Of a stretch of DNA of 64,000 nucleotides, positions 35,207 to 43,799 are shown piece by piece; position 1 is the stretch's first letter; every line of letters begins with the position of its first letter. The notes beneath the pieces are model-generated. The model saw only the letters and a program-made list of their open reading frames with translations. It had not been told where the DNA came from and made no database searches. The position numbers were made by a program, and so were the translations under genes. The DNA lies in contig NZ_VLPK01000002.1 of assembly GCF_007558865.1 (NCBI RefSeq), forward strand, positions 62,001-126,000, read 5' to 3'. This DNA is from Mucilaginibacter corticis. GTDB taxonomy: Bacteria > Bacteroidota > Bacteroidia > Sphingobacteriales > Sphingobacteriaceae.

Positions 35207-36381
35207 TACCTTTAATGAAAAACGCTTTTTTAAATGAATATGAAACTAAACACGCTTTAGCCGATTTCATTTTAAAAGCAAATAGATTAAGCATGGATAC
35301 CAAATGCGTTGAGTTTGAAAACGCTTTTGCAAATTTTCAGGGGCGAAAATCGGCCGTTTTATTCAATAGCGGAGGTAGCGCAAATCTGGCATTACTTCAG
35401 GCCTTAAAAAATCTTGGTAAACTAAAAGAGGGCGATCAGGTAGCATTTTCAGCCTTAACATGGTCAACCAATACCATGCCTATAATACAGATGGGGCTTG
35501 TTCCAGTACCGTTAGACTGCGATCCATCAACGCTTAATGTGATGTCTGGAAACTTGCTTGAAAGGCTTGAACAAGCACCAGAGATTAAGGCACTTTTTTT
35601 AACCAATGTTTTGGGATTTCTTGGTGACATTAATGAAATAAAAAATATCTGCAACGAAAGAAACATCATTCTTCTTGAAGACAATTGCGAATCATTAGGT
35701 ACTGAATTGCCCGAAGGTAAAGCTGGCAATTTTAGTTTAGGTTCAACTTTTTCATTTTTCGTGGCACACCATATGTCAACTATTGAGGGGGGGATGATAT
35801 GTACTGATGATGAAGATTTAGCCGAAATGTTAAAAATTGTGAGAGCTAATGGTTGGGATAGAAATCTTTCATCAGCGCAGCAGTTTAAGTGGCGAAAGAA
35901 ATTTAATATTGATTCTGAATTTCAGGCAAAATATACTTTTTACGATCTTGGATTTAATTTCAGGCCAACAGAGATAACCGGATTTTTAGGACTGTATCAA
36001 TTGAAGTTTTTAAAAGAAAATATACTGACCCGCCAAAGCAACTACCTTCGGTTAGAAAAAATCTTCATTGAAAATCCTGATTTGATACATCTGAATCATA
36101 AACATATAAATGTGCTTTCGACATTCGCTTTTCCGGTAGTATGTAATAACAGTACTATCAGAACCGAATATCTGTCAAGGTTTGCAGGTGCAGGTATTGA
36201 GATCAGACCTATGATAGCAGGCAATATGCAAAATCAGCCATTTTATAAAAAATATGTTAAAGAACAATACGATTTGCCAGGAACAGACTTTTTACATGAT
36301 TGTGGGTTTTATTGCGGAAATTATCCTGAATTAACAGAAAGTGATTTAGAAGTAATTAGTAGTTGCTTATACAAATACTAA
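35203..36381 (+). CDS. colD: GDP-4-keto-6-deoxymannose 3-dehydratase-like (ColD family)
   Basis: 392 residues of the DegT/DnrJ/EryC1 aminotransferase fold. The usual catalytic Lys is replaced: the motif is SFFVAHHMSTIEGG (His189-His190) instead of a Lys-containing motif, as in ColD and in the RfbH-type dehydrases, which use His for dehydration. Other segments match ColD: LEDNCESLG, IVRANGWDRNL, NFRPTEITGFLGLYQLKFL and GIEIRPMIAGNM. The enzyme would use PLP and Glu to remove the C3 hydroxyl, leading to a 3,6-dideoxyhexose. Overlap with the ColC/Fcl-like gene supports a colitose branch. Confidence 0.78.
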   Translation: MIPLMKNAFLNEYETKHALADFILKANRLSMDTKCVEFENAFANFQGRKSAVLFNSGGSANLALLQALKNLGKLKEGDQVAFSALTWSTNTMPIIQMGLVPVPLDCDPSTLNVMSGNLLERLEQAPEIKALFLTNVLGFLGDINEIKNICNERNIILLEDNCESLGTELPEGKAGNFSLGSTFSFFVAHHMSTIEGGMICTDDEDLAEMLKIVRANGWDRNLSSAQQFKWRKKFNIDSEFQAKYTFYDLGFNFRPTEITGFLGLYQLKFLKENILTRQSNYLRLEKIFIENPDLIHLNHKHINVLSTFAFPVVCNNSTIRTEYLSRFAGAGIEIRPMIAGNMQNQPFYKKYVKEQYDLPGTDFLHDCGFYCGNYPELTESDLEVISSCLYKY

Positions 36382-36465
36382 TTAATAAAAAAAGTACGGC
36401 AGAAGGATGGTTCAAAAGCCTATAAACTTAACAGTATTTTATAGGGTACAATCATATTTATTAAT

Positions 36466-37710
36466 ATGCAGAAAACCATAAGCGAAAATAAAATATCATT
36501 TTATCTGGTTGCTTCTGCCTTAGTTTTATTTTATATTTCAGATGCATTAAATAAATATTTTCAGGTGAGTTACTCGATAAATGACGACTCTATTGAAAAT
36601 GCTTTTAGTGCATCAATATATGTGCGTTTTTTGTATGAGGGCTTATTTGCATCAATTATCCTAATAAGACTAAACGAAACCCGCAAAAAAATCATTGTAG
36701 GTATTATTGCAATGATTGTAATATTCGCGATTGGACAAAGTGCTTTTTTAATACACTATAATCAACCTGATTATAGTGTATTTTATCATTTCACACTATT
36801 AAATAAATATCTATATGTATTTATAATTTATGGTGGTACATATAAAATAATTGACAATAGTGAAGACTATAATTTTTTGACAAAGATTTATGAAAACATT
36901 GTTGTTATAAACTCAATTTTAATTTTTGTCGGTCTATTTTTAAGTGTTAATTTATTTAAGTCATATTATTCACAAGATTTCAGGTATGGGTTTGACGGTT
37001 TAATACCGGCGATAAATGAAGCAACACTTTTTTATTTTATCGCAATTTCCTATTTCTATTATAAGCATTTCATTCTTAAGCAAAAAAATTGGAAGATGTA
37101 TCCGGTATTATTGGCTTCGCTTTTATTAGGAACAAAAACCATTTACTTTTTTTTAATATTTCTTTTTTTGTATCATTTGGCAATAAATTTATCGCCTGGT
37201 AAAAAAATTATATATGCTACTGTTGCATTAATAATATCAATTTTTTTAATAGTGCCTGTTGTAACAAACCCTGATTATTCATTTTTATATGAACATTTCA
37301 AGGATGTATACGAAGAAAATGGATTTTTGTCAATGATTACCTCAGGCAGGATTGATGTGATTGATACCAAAATCAGCGGGAATTTAAGTTATTGGAATAT
37401 TCTTAACTATTTTTTCGGTGGCACAGATCAGTTTAAATATCAGATCGAAATGGATTTTTTCGATCTTTTTTTATTTGTAGGAATAATTGGGTCGTTATCG
37501 ATGTTTGTTTTATATTTTAAGACAATTTTTAAAAATCCATATAAAAATATATTTTTTTCTTTTTTTACTTCGTGCTATTTTTTGTTTGCTTTTATGTCCG
37601 GTCATATATTTTATAGCGCCACTAATGCACTTAATCTAACTCTAGTAGCTATTTTTATTCGAAATAATTATAACAGCCAATTTTTGCAAAACTTAGTTCA
37701 GGTTGAATGA
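36466..37710 (+). CDS. Wzy-like O-antigen/polysaccharide polymerase
   Basis: 414 residues with about ten predicted membrane helices and no soluble domain, beginning ISFYLVASALVLFYISDALNKYF. Sequence is highly A/T biased and divergent, as usual for Wzy. Hydrophilic loops of note lie around residues 270-320 (FKDVYEENGFLSMITSGRIDVIDTK). The locus otherwise lacks a polymerase between the flippase and the second cluster, which supports the call. It ends in a 4-bp overlap (ATGA) with the next gene. Confidence 0.7.
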   Translation: MQKTISENKISFYLVASALVLFYISDALNKYFQVSYSINDDSIENAFSASIYVRFLYEGLFASIILIRLNETRKKIIVGIIAMIVIFAIGQSAFLIHYNQPDYSVFYHFTLLNKYLYVFIIYGGTYKIIDNSEDYNFLTKIYENIVVINSILIFVGLFLSVNLFKSYYSQDFRYGFDGLIPAINEATLFYFIAISYFYYKHFILKQKNWKMYPVLLASLLLGTKTIYFFLIFLFLYHLAINLSPGKKIIYATVALIISIFLIVPVVTNPDYSFLYEHFKDVYEENGFLSMITSGRIDVIDTKISGNLSYWNILNYFFGGTDQFKYQIEMDFFDLFLFVGIIGSLSMFVLYFKTIFKNPYKNIFFSFFTSCYFLFAFMSGHIFYSATNALNLTLVAIFIRNNYNSQFLQNLVQVE

Positions 37711-38798
37711 AATTTTTTTTAATAAGTAATATGTATCCAAGTAATGACGATCCTTATTACGGAAGTTTTGTTAAAGAGTTTTATGACGGATTTTGCCGTA
37801 AAGGGTATGATTTGAAAACATCAGCGTTAATAAAAGGCCGAACCAGTAATCCTATTCATAAATTGTGGAAATATATCCGTTTTAACTTTGAGATACTGTT
37901 TAAAGGTATATTTTGTAAGTATGATATAATTTATGTGCACACGGTTTCACATACGGCAATACCATTATTAATTTTAAGACTTTTTAAAAAATACAAACTT
38001 ATTGCTAACCCGCATGGCGGGGATATTATAACAATTAATCCTTTCGAAGAGCGCATGCAAGGCTTTGTTAAAAAATTAATTGATATAGCGCAATTAATTG
38101 TGGTTCCATCAAATTTTTTTAAAGGTTATATAACAGATAAATTTAATATAGATGAAAATAAAATATTTGTTTCGGCATCAGGAGGCATTGATATTCAACA
38201 ATTTAACTCAATTTCATGTACCACGACATCCAATAATGATAATATTTTTAAAATTGGCTATGTTTCAAGAATTGATACCGGAAAAGGATGGGATATATTA
38301 ATTAATTCAATTCATGAACTTGTAAACCAGCATAAAATTAAAAACATTGAATGCATTATAGTAGGTAATGGCAATGAAGTTAGTGATATGAGGACGTTAA
38401 TTACCCAATTAAATTTAAAAAACATTGTACATTACATAGGCCCTAAAACCAGACAAGAACTTCCCTTGGTATACGCAAATTTTGATATTTTTGTATTTCC
38501 GACATTATTAACGGAAAGCTTGGGCTTAGTTGGATTGGAAGCAATGGCCTGTGGAGTCCCGGTAATAGGATCAAAATTAGGCGGTATAACAGATTATTTA
38601 ATAGATGAGTATAATGGCTACTTTTTCGAGCCGGGAAATGTAGTTGATCTTACAAACGCGCTTTTTAAATTTTATCAATTGGATAACAGTAAAAAAAAGG
38701 TTCTTAAACAAAACACTCGGAATACAGCTTTAGATTATGATAATAAAAAAATAATTAGTGATTTGGCTCATAAAATAGAAATTGAATTTACCAGTTAA
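37707..38798 (+). CDS. GT4 glycosyltransferase
   Basis: 363 residues, GT-B fold. The N-terminal domain has MKFFLISNMYPSNDDPYYGSFVKEF and ANPHGGDIITI. The C-terminal domain has IGYVSRIDTGKGWDILI and the E-x7-E motif ESLGLVGLEAMACGVPVIGSKLGG that binds the sugar nucleotide. It retains anomeric configuration. Donor sugar unknown. It starts inside the stop codon of the polymerase gene. Confidence 0.87.
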   Translation: MKFFLISNMYPSNDDPYYGSFVKEFYDGFCRKGYDLKTSALIKGRTSNPIHKLWKYIRFNFEILFKGIFCKYDIIYVHTVSHTAIPLLILRLFKKYKLIANPHGGDIITINPFEERMQGFVKKLIDIAQLIVVPSNFFKGYITDKFNIDENKIFVSASGGIDIQQFNSISCTTTSNNDNIFKIGYVSRIDTGKGWDILINSIHELVNQHKIKNIECIIVGNGNEVSDMRTLITQLNLKNIVHYIGPKTRQELPLVYANFDIFVFPTLLTESLGLVGLEAMACGVPVIGSKLGGITDYLIDEYNGYFFEPGNVVDLTNALFKFYQLDNSKKKVLKQNTRNTALDYDNKKIISDLAHKIEIEFTS

Positions 38799-38850
38799 TA
38801 TAAACAATGCAATTTTGTTTATTACCTAAAATATTATTCAATACAGATAT

Positions 38851-39627
38851 ATGTTAAAAAAAGTTGATCTGTTTGGATTTTCATTTATCTCCGCACCTAA
38901 TATCAATATTATTGCTGATGATATTTTTAAAAAAATATTGTATACCGAAGATAATAAAGCACCATTTTTGATTACTCCTAATGTTGATATACTTGTACAA
39001 CTCTCAAAACCCGAACATAAGGAACTAAAAGATGCATTAATTAATTCTTTATATATACTTCCTGACGGGCAGCCAATAGTATTGGGTTCAAAATTATTAG
39101 GCAAAAGCTTGCAAGCGCGTCTGAGTGGCAGCGATCTTTTTCCGGTGTTATGGGAAAAAACTAAAAGCAGCGACGCTAAAATTTTGGCATTAACAACTTC
39201 TCAACAAGTATCAGAACTTTTAAGTAGAGAAAACAGAAATGTTATTTGTTATACCTTACCATTTTTTCAATTCAACGACAACGACAGCATTAATTATATA
39301 ACCCAGGAGTGTGCAACCATTATTATGGAAAACGATATCAAATTCGTTTTTATAGGTATAAGTTTTCCTAAGCAAAATATATTGTCTATTAGCATACATA
39401 AAATGCTGGTCAAAAATAAATTTGATAAGATGCCATTGTTTGCCACTTTAGGAGCATCATTTGAGTTTTATTTAAATTTAAAAAAACGAGCCCCTCTATT
39501 TCTTCAAAAAATAGGGTTGGAATGGTTATTTAGATTTTTTAAGGAGCCTAAACGCTTATTCAGACGTTATTTTATCGAGGCACCAAGATTCATTTTGATT
39601 TTAATTAAAGAAATTAAGACCAGATAA
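38851..39627 (+). CDS. WecG/TagA/CpsF family glycosyltransferase (GT26)
   Basis: 258 residues with the GT26 signatures: TPNVDILVQLSK near residue 42, YILPDGQPIVLGSKLLG, RLSGSDLFPVL, and IKFVFIGISFPKQN. GT26 enzymes are membrane-associated and add ManNAc/ManNAcA or similar sugars to a lipid-linked acceptor. The C-terminal part (APLFLQKIGLEWLFRFFKEPKRLFRRY) is the amphipathic membrane-targeting tail typical of TagA. It closes the first glycosyltransferase run. Confidence 0.88.
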   Translation: MLKKVDLFGFSFISAPNINIIADDIFKKILYTEDNKAPFLITPNVDILVQLSKPEHKELKDALINSLYILPDGQPIVLGSKLLGKSLQARLSGSDLFPVLWEKTKSSDAKILALTTSQQVSELLSRENRNVICYTLPFFQFNDNDSINYITQECATIIMENDIKFVFIGISFPKQNILSISIHKMLVKNKFDKMPLFATLGASFEFYLNLKKRAPLFLQKIGLEWLFRFFKEPKRLFRRYFIEAPRFILILIKEIKTR

Positions 39628-39936
39628 CCAAACTAATAATCAATCTCAGATAGTTTTATCTCCGCAGCGGGCCCCGAATTTATTCGGCGTTATTATTTAT
39701 GATCATTATTTTTATAATATTGTTGTTTATTCTAAAAAAGCCATGCACTTTAAAAATATTTTAAGGTTAGGCTCAAATGTTAAAGCAACTGCATGATATA
39801 TATCATGCAAATTTCACCACTCTTTAGTACTTATCTGGCATTATAATTATTCTTAATCGTTAGAATAAATTGTGATATTTGTGTGCGACTATCCGTTAGT
39901 ATGTCACCTTGATGGATGCAGTTACATTATTTATAA
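39628..39936 (+). promoter_or_regulatory. 309-bp gap upstream of the WcaJ-like gene with two palindromes
   Basis: It contains a perfect 20-bp palindrome at 39790-39809 (half site TGCATGATAT), an inverted repeat TTATTCT/AGAATAA at 39847-39868, and a small hairpin CCGAAT/ATTCGG at 39674-39687. A near-consensus -7 (GATATTTG, first base off) lies near 39874-39881. No gene is seen. Confidence 0.5.
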
Positions 39937-41337
39937 ATGATTCACAGGTACACCACATTTATTAAAGCTATAAACCTTAGTGTAGATTATGTCATACTTA
40001 ATTTAAGTATGGTTTTAGCTTATATTTTTGCTGACAATACTTTTTTATTCTGGACAAGTAATCATTATCTGCCTATAGTACTGGTATTTAATTTAATCTG
40101 GCTATTGGCTGCAAACATAACCGGGCTTTATGAGCATGTATTAATTAAAGATTCCATAAAAACGTATCGTGGAGTTATAAAAACCTACCTGCTTTTTATA
40201 AGTATTACAAGTTTTACAGTTATTATTTTAATAGGTGCAAAGTCTTATTTTATAACCAGAGAATATTTAATTTATTCGCTGGTATTATTTGGATTCTTAA
40301 TAAGTATCTGGAAGCTCATTTTTTTGAGCATACGTAAAAACGAACGATCTTCATTAATTGACAGCAGAACCTTTGTTATTATAGGAGGGGGACGTATTGG
40401 GCAGGATTTATATCACTTTTTTTCAACTAATCCTGAGTTTAGGTACAAGTTAATGGGGGTTTTTGATGATGAACCTGAAAAGTTAAAATTAAAAGTTCCA
40501 TATACAGGCCAGATTAAGGATTGTATCAGGTATGTGATATCAAACAAAATTGATGAAATATTTTGCACCTTGCCTATTTCTGAGTCAAGCAAAGTAGAGC
40601 AATTAATGATTGAAGCCGATAAAAATCTGATAAGGTTTAAATATGTACCGGAATATTACGATTTTGCTAAAAGACCTACCTATGTTGAAAATTTTGGACA
40701 TATACCTGTAATATCAGTAAGGCCTGAACCGCTCGAAAATATGATGAATAGGTTTTTAAAGCGTATGTTTGACGTTCTTTTTTCGTTATTTGTCATTCTG
40801 TTTATATTTAGCTGGCTTTTCCCAATAGTAGCAGTCTTAATAAAGTTGGGATCTAAGGGGCCTGTATTTTTTGTGCAGATCAGATCAGGCAAGGACAATA
40901 AGCCTTTTAAATGTTATAAATTCAGGAGTATGAAGGTTAATTCAGACTCAAATAAAAAACAAGCAACACGTAATGATTCCCGGGTTACAAAATTGGGTGT
41001 TTTGTTACGAAGGCTAAGTTTAGATGAGTTGCCCCAATTTTTTAATGTATTGATAGGCAACATGTCTGTTGTAGGCCCAAGGCCACATATGATTAGCCAT
41101 ACCAAACAATATTCGCAACTTATAGATAAATTTATGGTACGGCATTTTCTTAAGCCTGGCATTACAGGATATGCACAAATAAATGGTCTGAGAGGTGAAA
41201 CCAAAACTACCGAGGCTATGCTTCAACGGGTTGAGGCTGACGTTTGGTATCTTGAAAACTGGTCTTTTCTGCTTGATCTGAAAATTATATTTCTTACAGT
41301 TTGGAATGCTGTAAAAGGCGAAGAAAACGCTTTTTGA
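39937..41337 (+). CDS. Undecaprenyl-phosphate hexose-phosphate transferase (WcaJ-like)
   Basis: 466 residues. Four N-terminal membrane helices (about 10-110) are followed by a CoA-binding-like Rossmann domain (FVIIGGGRIGQDLYHFF) and a last helix before the C-terminal PHPT catalytic domain. The catalytic part has SGKDNKPFKCYKFRSMKVNSD, LRRLSLDELPQFFNVLIGNMSVVGPRPH and KPGITGYAQINGLRGET. It transfers sugar-1-phosphate (glucose in WcaJ) to undecaprenyl phosphate, starting synthesis of the repeat unit. It is the only initiating transferase in the window. Confidence 0.93.
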   Translation: MIHRYTTFIKAINLSVDYVILNLSMVLAYIFADNTFLFWTSNHYLPIVLVFNLIWLLAANITGLYEHVLIKDSIKTYRGVIKTYLLFISITSFTVIILIGAKSYFITREYLIYSLVLFGFLISIWKLIFLSIRKNERSSLIDSRTFVIIGGGRIGQDLYHFFSTNPEFRYKLMGVFDDEPEKLKLKVPYTGQIKDCIRYVISNKIDEIFCTLPISESSKVEQLMIEADKNLIRFKYVPEYYDFAKRPTYVENFGHIPVISVRPEPLENMMNRFLKRMFDVLFSLFVILFIFSWLFPIVAVLIKLGSKGPVFFVQIRSGKDNKPFKCYKFRSMKVNSDSNKKQATRNDSRVTKLGVLLRRLSLDELPQFFNVLIGNMSVVGPRPHMISHTKQYSQLIDKFMVRHFLKPGITGYAQINGLRGETKTTEAMLQRVEADVWYLENWSFLLDLKIIFLTVWNAVKGEENAF

Positions 41338-41453
41338 TTTTTTATCGTAATTGCTATTTAAAATAGGGTAATCAGGTTACAATAAAACAAAGTGAGTACA
41401 AAATCATTTATAAATCAGACTACAAGTGAATAAAACATATTAAAATTAAATCA

Positions 41454-42113
41454 ATGAATAAAAAGATACTTTACGCCATACTTTTTGTTTTTCTGTTTTC
41501 TTGTAAAACGCATGTTAATAGTGATACAGTTGTTTATAACAATGATTTTGAATCGGCTAACACAACAAATATAGAGAATGCTATTCTTGGGCAGTATAAT
41601 GGTTCGGCAGTACTTGGCCAATATAACAGTAGCAGCAACGCCGGGAATTTCAAGTTAACAGTTAACAACCTGCCCAAGCATGATATAATAACTATTTCTT
41701 TTGATCTGTATATTCATGATAGCTGGGACGGAAACAAGCTTGCACCTTATGGGCCGGATATCTGGCAAATGCTGGTGGATGGAAAAGTATATATCAATAC
41801 TACATTTTCAAACGATATATGCGCTGACGGAAATTTTTGCTCGCCGCAGTCTTACCCGTTCAATTATCCTAATAACTATAATAACCCTAAAAAAGGCGCG
41901 TATAAAACTAACCTGTCCGGGCTCTGCAGTGTAACAGGCCCAAATACTACTACACAATATAAAATTACTAAAACCTTTACCCATACCAGTAGCACTCTTG
42001 TACTTCAATGTTTGGATAAATTGGTACAAATGGCACAAAGCAATACGTCCGACCCGGGATGCGATGGAAGTTGGTCTGTCGACAATATAAATATCAAAGC
42101 GACAACACTATGA
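41454..42113 (+). CDS. Lipoprotein of unknown function
   Basis: 219 residues. The N-terminus (MNKKILYAILFVFLFSCK) has a lipobox ending in Cys17, so the protein is probably lipid-anchored. The mature part is Asn/Thr/Tyr-rich with a repeated ILGQYN-type motif (AILGQYNGSAVLGQYNSSS), followed by a beta-rich region with four Cys. This pattern looks like a beta-sandwich carbohydrate-binding fold, but I do not recognise the family. It overlaps the first Wzi gene by 4 bp (ATGA), so it belongs with the Wzi group. Confidence 0.65.
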   Translation: MNKKILYAILFVFLFSCKTHVNSDTVVYNNDFESANTTNIENAILGQYNGSAVLGQYNSSSNAGNFKLTVNNLPKHDIITISFDLYIHDSWDGNKLAPYGPDIWQMLVDGKVYINTTFSNDICADGNFCSPQSYPFNYPNNYNNPKKGAYKTNLSGLCSVTGPNTTTQYKITKTFTHTSSTLVLQCLDKLVQMAQSNTSDPGCDGSWSVDNINIKATTL

Positions 42114-43789
42114 AAATAATAAAGCTTACACTTATATGCATTGCTTTTATTGGCATTCAATTTAGTGCACGTGCTCAATCTTTGCCTGTTGGTACCACCG
42201 CCATCGAAGATTATTATAGGCGGTTACAATTGTTAGGAACTGTTGATACCTCCGTTTCATTTACAATACGCCCGCTTTATCCTGGTTATTTTAATAAAAA
42301 CGTGTATTTCCCGGACAATACAGAAATAGGTTTGGATACCGGCAGTACCTGGGTGAGCAAAAACGGTAAGTTAAAAACTGTATTGCTGCCGTTTAATTTT
42401 CAAACCGAAGGGAATTCTGATCATCCGTACGGATGGAATGATGGGCCATTGATACCGGCAAAAGGTTTGCAAGCCATGTTCAGTATTGGTTTTTTTGCAC
42501 AATACGGCCCGTTGTCTATCCAGTTGCGCCCTGAGTTTGTAGGCGCTGCAAACCCTCCGTTTGATACTTTTGATAAAAACCACTACGATGTTATTTTTGC
42601 CAGGTATTATGATATCTATAACAATGTAGACCTGCCGGCGCGATTTGGCACCAAACCTTACGCACATGCATATTGGGGGCAAAGTAGTGTCAGGTTAAAT
42701 TTTAAAGGTATATCGGCCGGGGTATCAACAGAAAATTTATGGTGGGGCCCGGGTATCAGAAACTCGCTGTTAATGAGTAATACTGCGCCGGGTTTTCCAC
42801 ATTTTACGTTAAATACGCAAAAACCGATAAATACACCGATTGGCTCTTTTGAAGGTATGATGATTGGCGGTAATCCTAAAAGTTCAGATTATGCTCCTTT
42901 AACACCTGATAAATATTTTTTTGGAACAGATCTGTATGTACCTAAGCCTAAAAATTGGCGCTATTTATCAGGTGTGATAATCACATGGCAGCCAAAATGG
43001 GTGCCCGGTTTATTTTTAGGCTTTGACCAGGCACAGCAGGCATATGGTAAAAATCTAAGCGGCATTGGTGATTATCTGCCTTTTTTCTCGACTGTTAGCA
43101 AAACAACCGCTACTGATGCACCCATTAATAAACAGGACCGGTTAAGTTCAATGTTTATGCGCTGGCTTTGGCCGCAAGAACATGCTGAACTTTATTTTGA
43201 GTATGGTCACTACAATAACACGCTGGATGTTGAACAATCATTACTAAATCCAAATGAGTCTCGCGCTTATATTTTTGGCTTAAGAAAGCTGTTGCCATTT
43301 CAACAAAAAGCTGATGAAAATATCCTGATCGGAGTTGAAGTTACCCAGCTACAAGGCACAAGCATTACCGATGATATGCAAGGAAAAGAATGGTATGTTA
43401 GCCAAAATGTAAGACAAGGTTATACCAACCAGGGACAGGAATTGGGTGCCGGTATTGGCCCCGGTGGGAATTTGCAGTCGGTAGAAGTTAGTTGGGTAAA
43501 AGGACTTAAAAAATTGGGGCTGCAAATTGAGCGGTATGTACATGATAATGATTTTTATTACTATGCATTTCATGACAGCCAGGATTATACACGCCATTGG
43601 GTAGATTTAAGCATGGCTTTTAACGGCGAGTGGAATTATAAAAACCTGATTTTTAATGCGAAAATTCAGGGTATAGAATCCCTTGATTACCAGTGGGGCT
43701 TAACTCAACAAGGTGATGACATTACATTTCAACATCAACGATATCAATTTAATTTGCAGTTGCAAACTGGGGTAACCTACAGATTCTAA
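42110..43789 (+). CDS. Wzi-family capsule assembly protein (copy 1 of 3)
   Basis: 559 residues from the ATG at 42110; an earlier in-frame start would add 17 residues before the signal peptide and is rejected. The signal peptide is MKIIKLTLICIAFIGIQFSARAQS. The mature protein begins LPVGTTAIEDYYRRLQLLGTVD and ends in a Phe (GVTYRF), typical of an outer-membrane beta barrel. Shared family motifs are WGQSSVRLNFKGISAGVSTENLWWGPGIRNSL and LEFGHYNN-type strands. Wzi proteins bind capsule at the cell surface. It starts inside the lipoprotein stop codon. Confidence 0.88.
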   Translation: MKIIKLTLICIAFIGIQFSARAQSLPVGTTAIEDYYRRLQLLGTVDTSVSFTIRPLYPGYFNKNVYFPDNTEIGLDTGSTWVSKNGKLKTVLLPFNFQTEGNSDHPYGWNDGPLIPAKGLQAMFSIGFFAQYGPLSIQLRPEFVGAANPPFDTFDKNHYDVIFARYYDIYNNVDLPARFGTKPYAHAYWGQSSVRLNFKGISAGVSTENLWWGPGIRNSLLMSNTAPGFPHFTLNTQKPINTPIGSFEGMMIGGNPKSSDYAPLTPDKYFFGTDLYVPKPKNWRYLSGVIITWQPKWVPGLFLGFDQAQQAYGKNLSGIGDYLPFFSTVSKTTATDAPINKQDRLSSMFMRWLWPQEHAELYFEYGHYNNTLDVEQSLLNPNESRAYIFGLRKLLPFQQKADENILIGVEVTQLQGTSITDDMQGKEWYVSQNVRQGYTNQGQELGAGIGPGGNLQSVEVSWVKGLKKLGLQIERYVHDNDFYYYAFHDSQDYTRHWVDLSMAFNGEWNYKNLIFNAKIQGIESLDYQWGLTQQGDDITFQHQRYQFNLQLQTGVTYRF

Positions 43790-43799
43790 AATATTAAAT

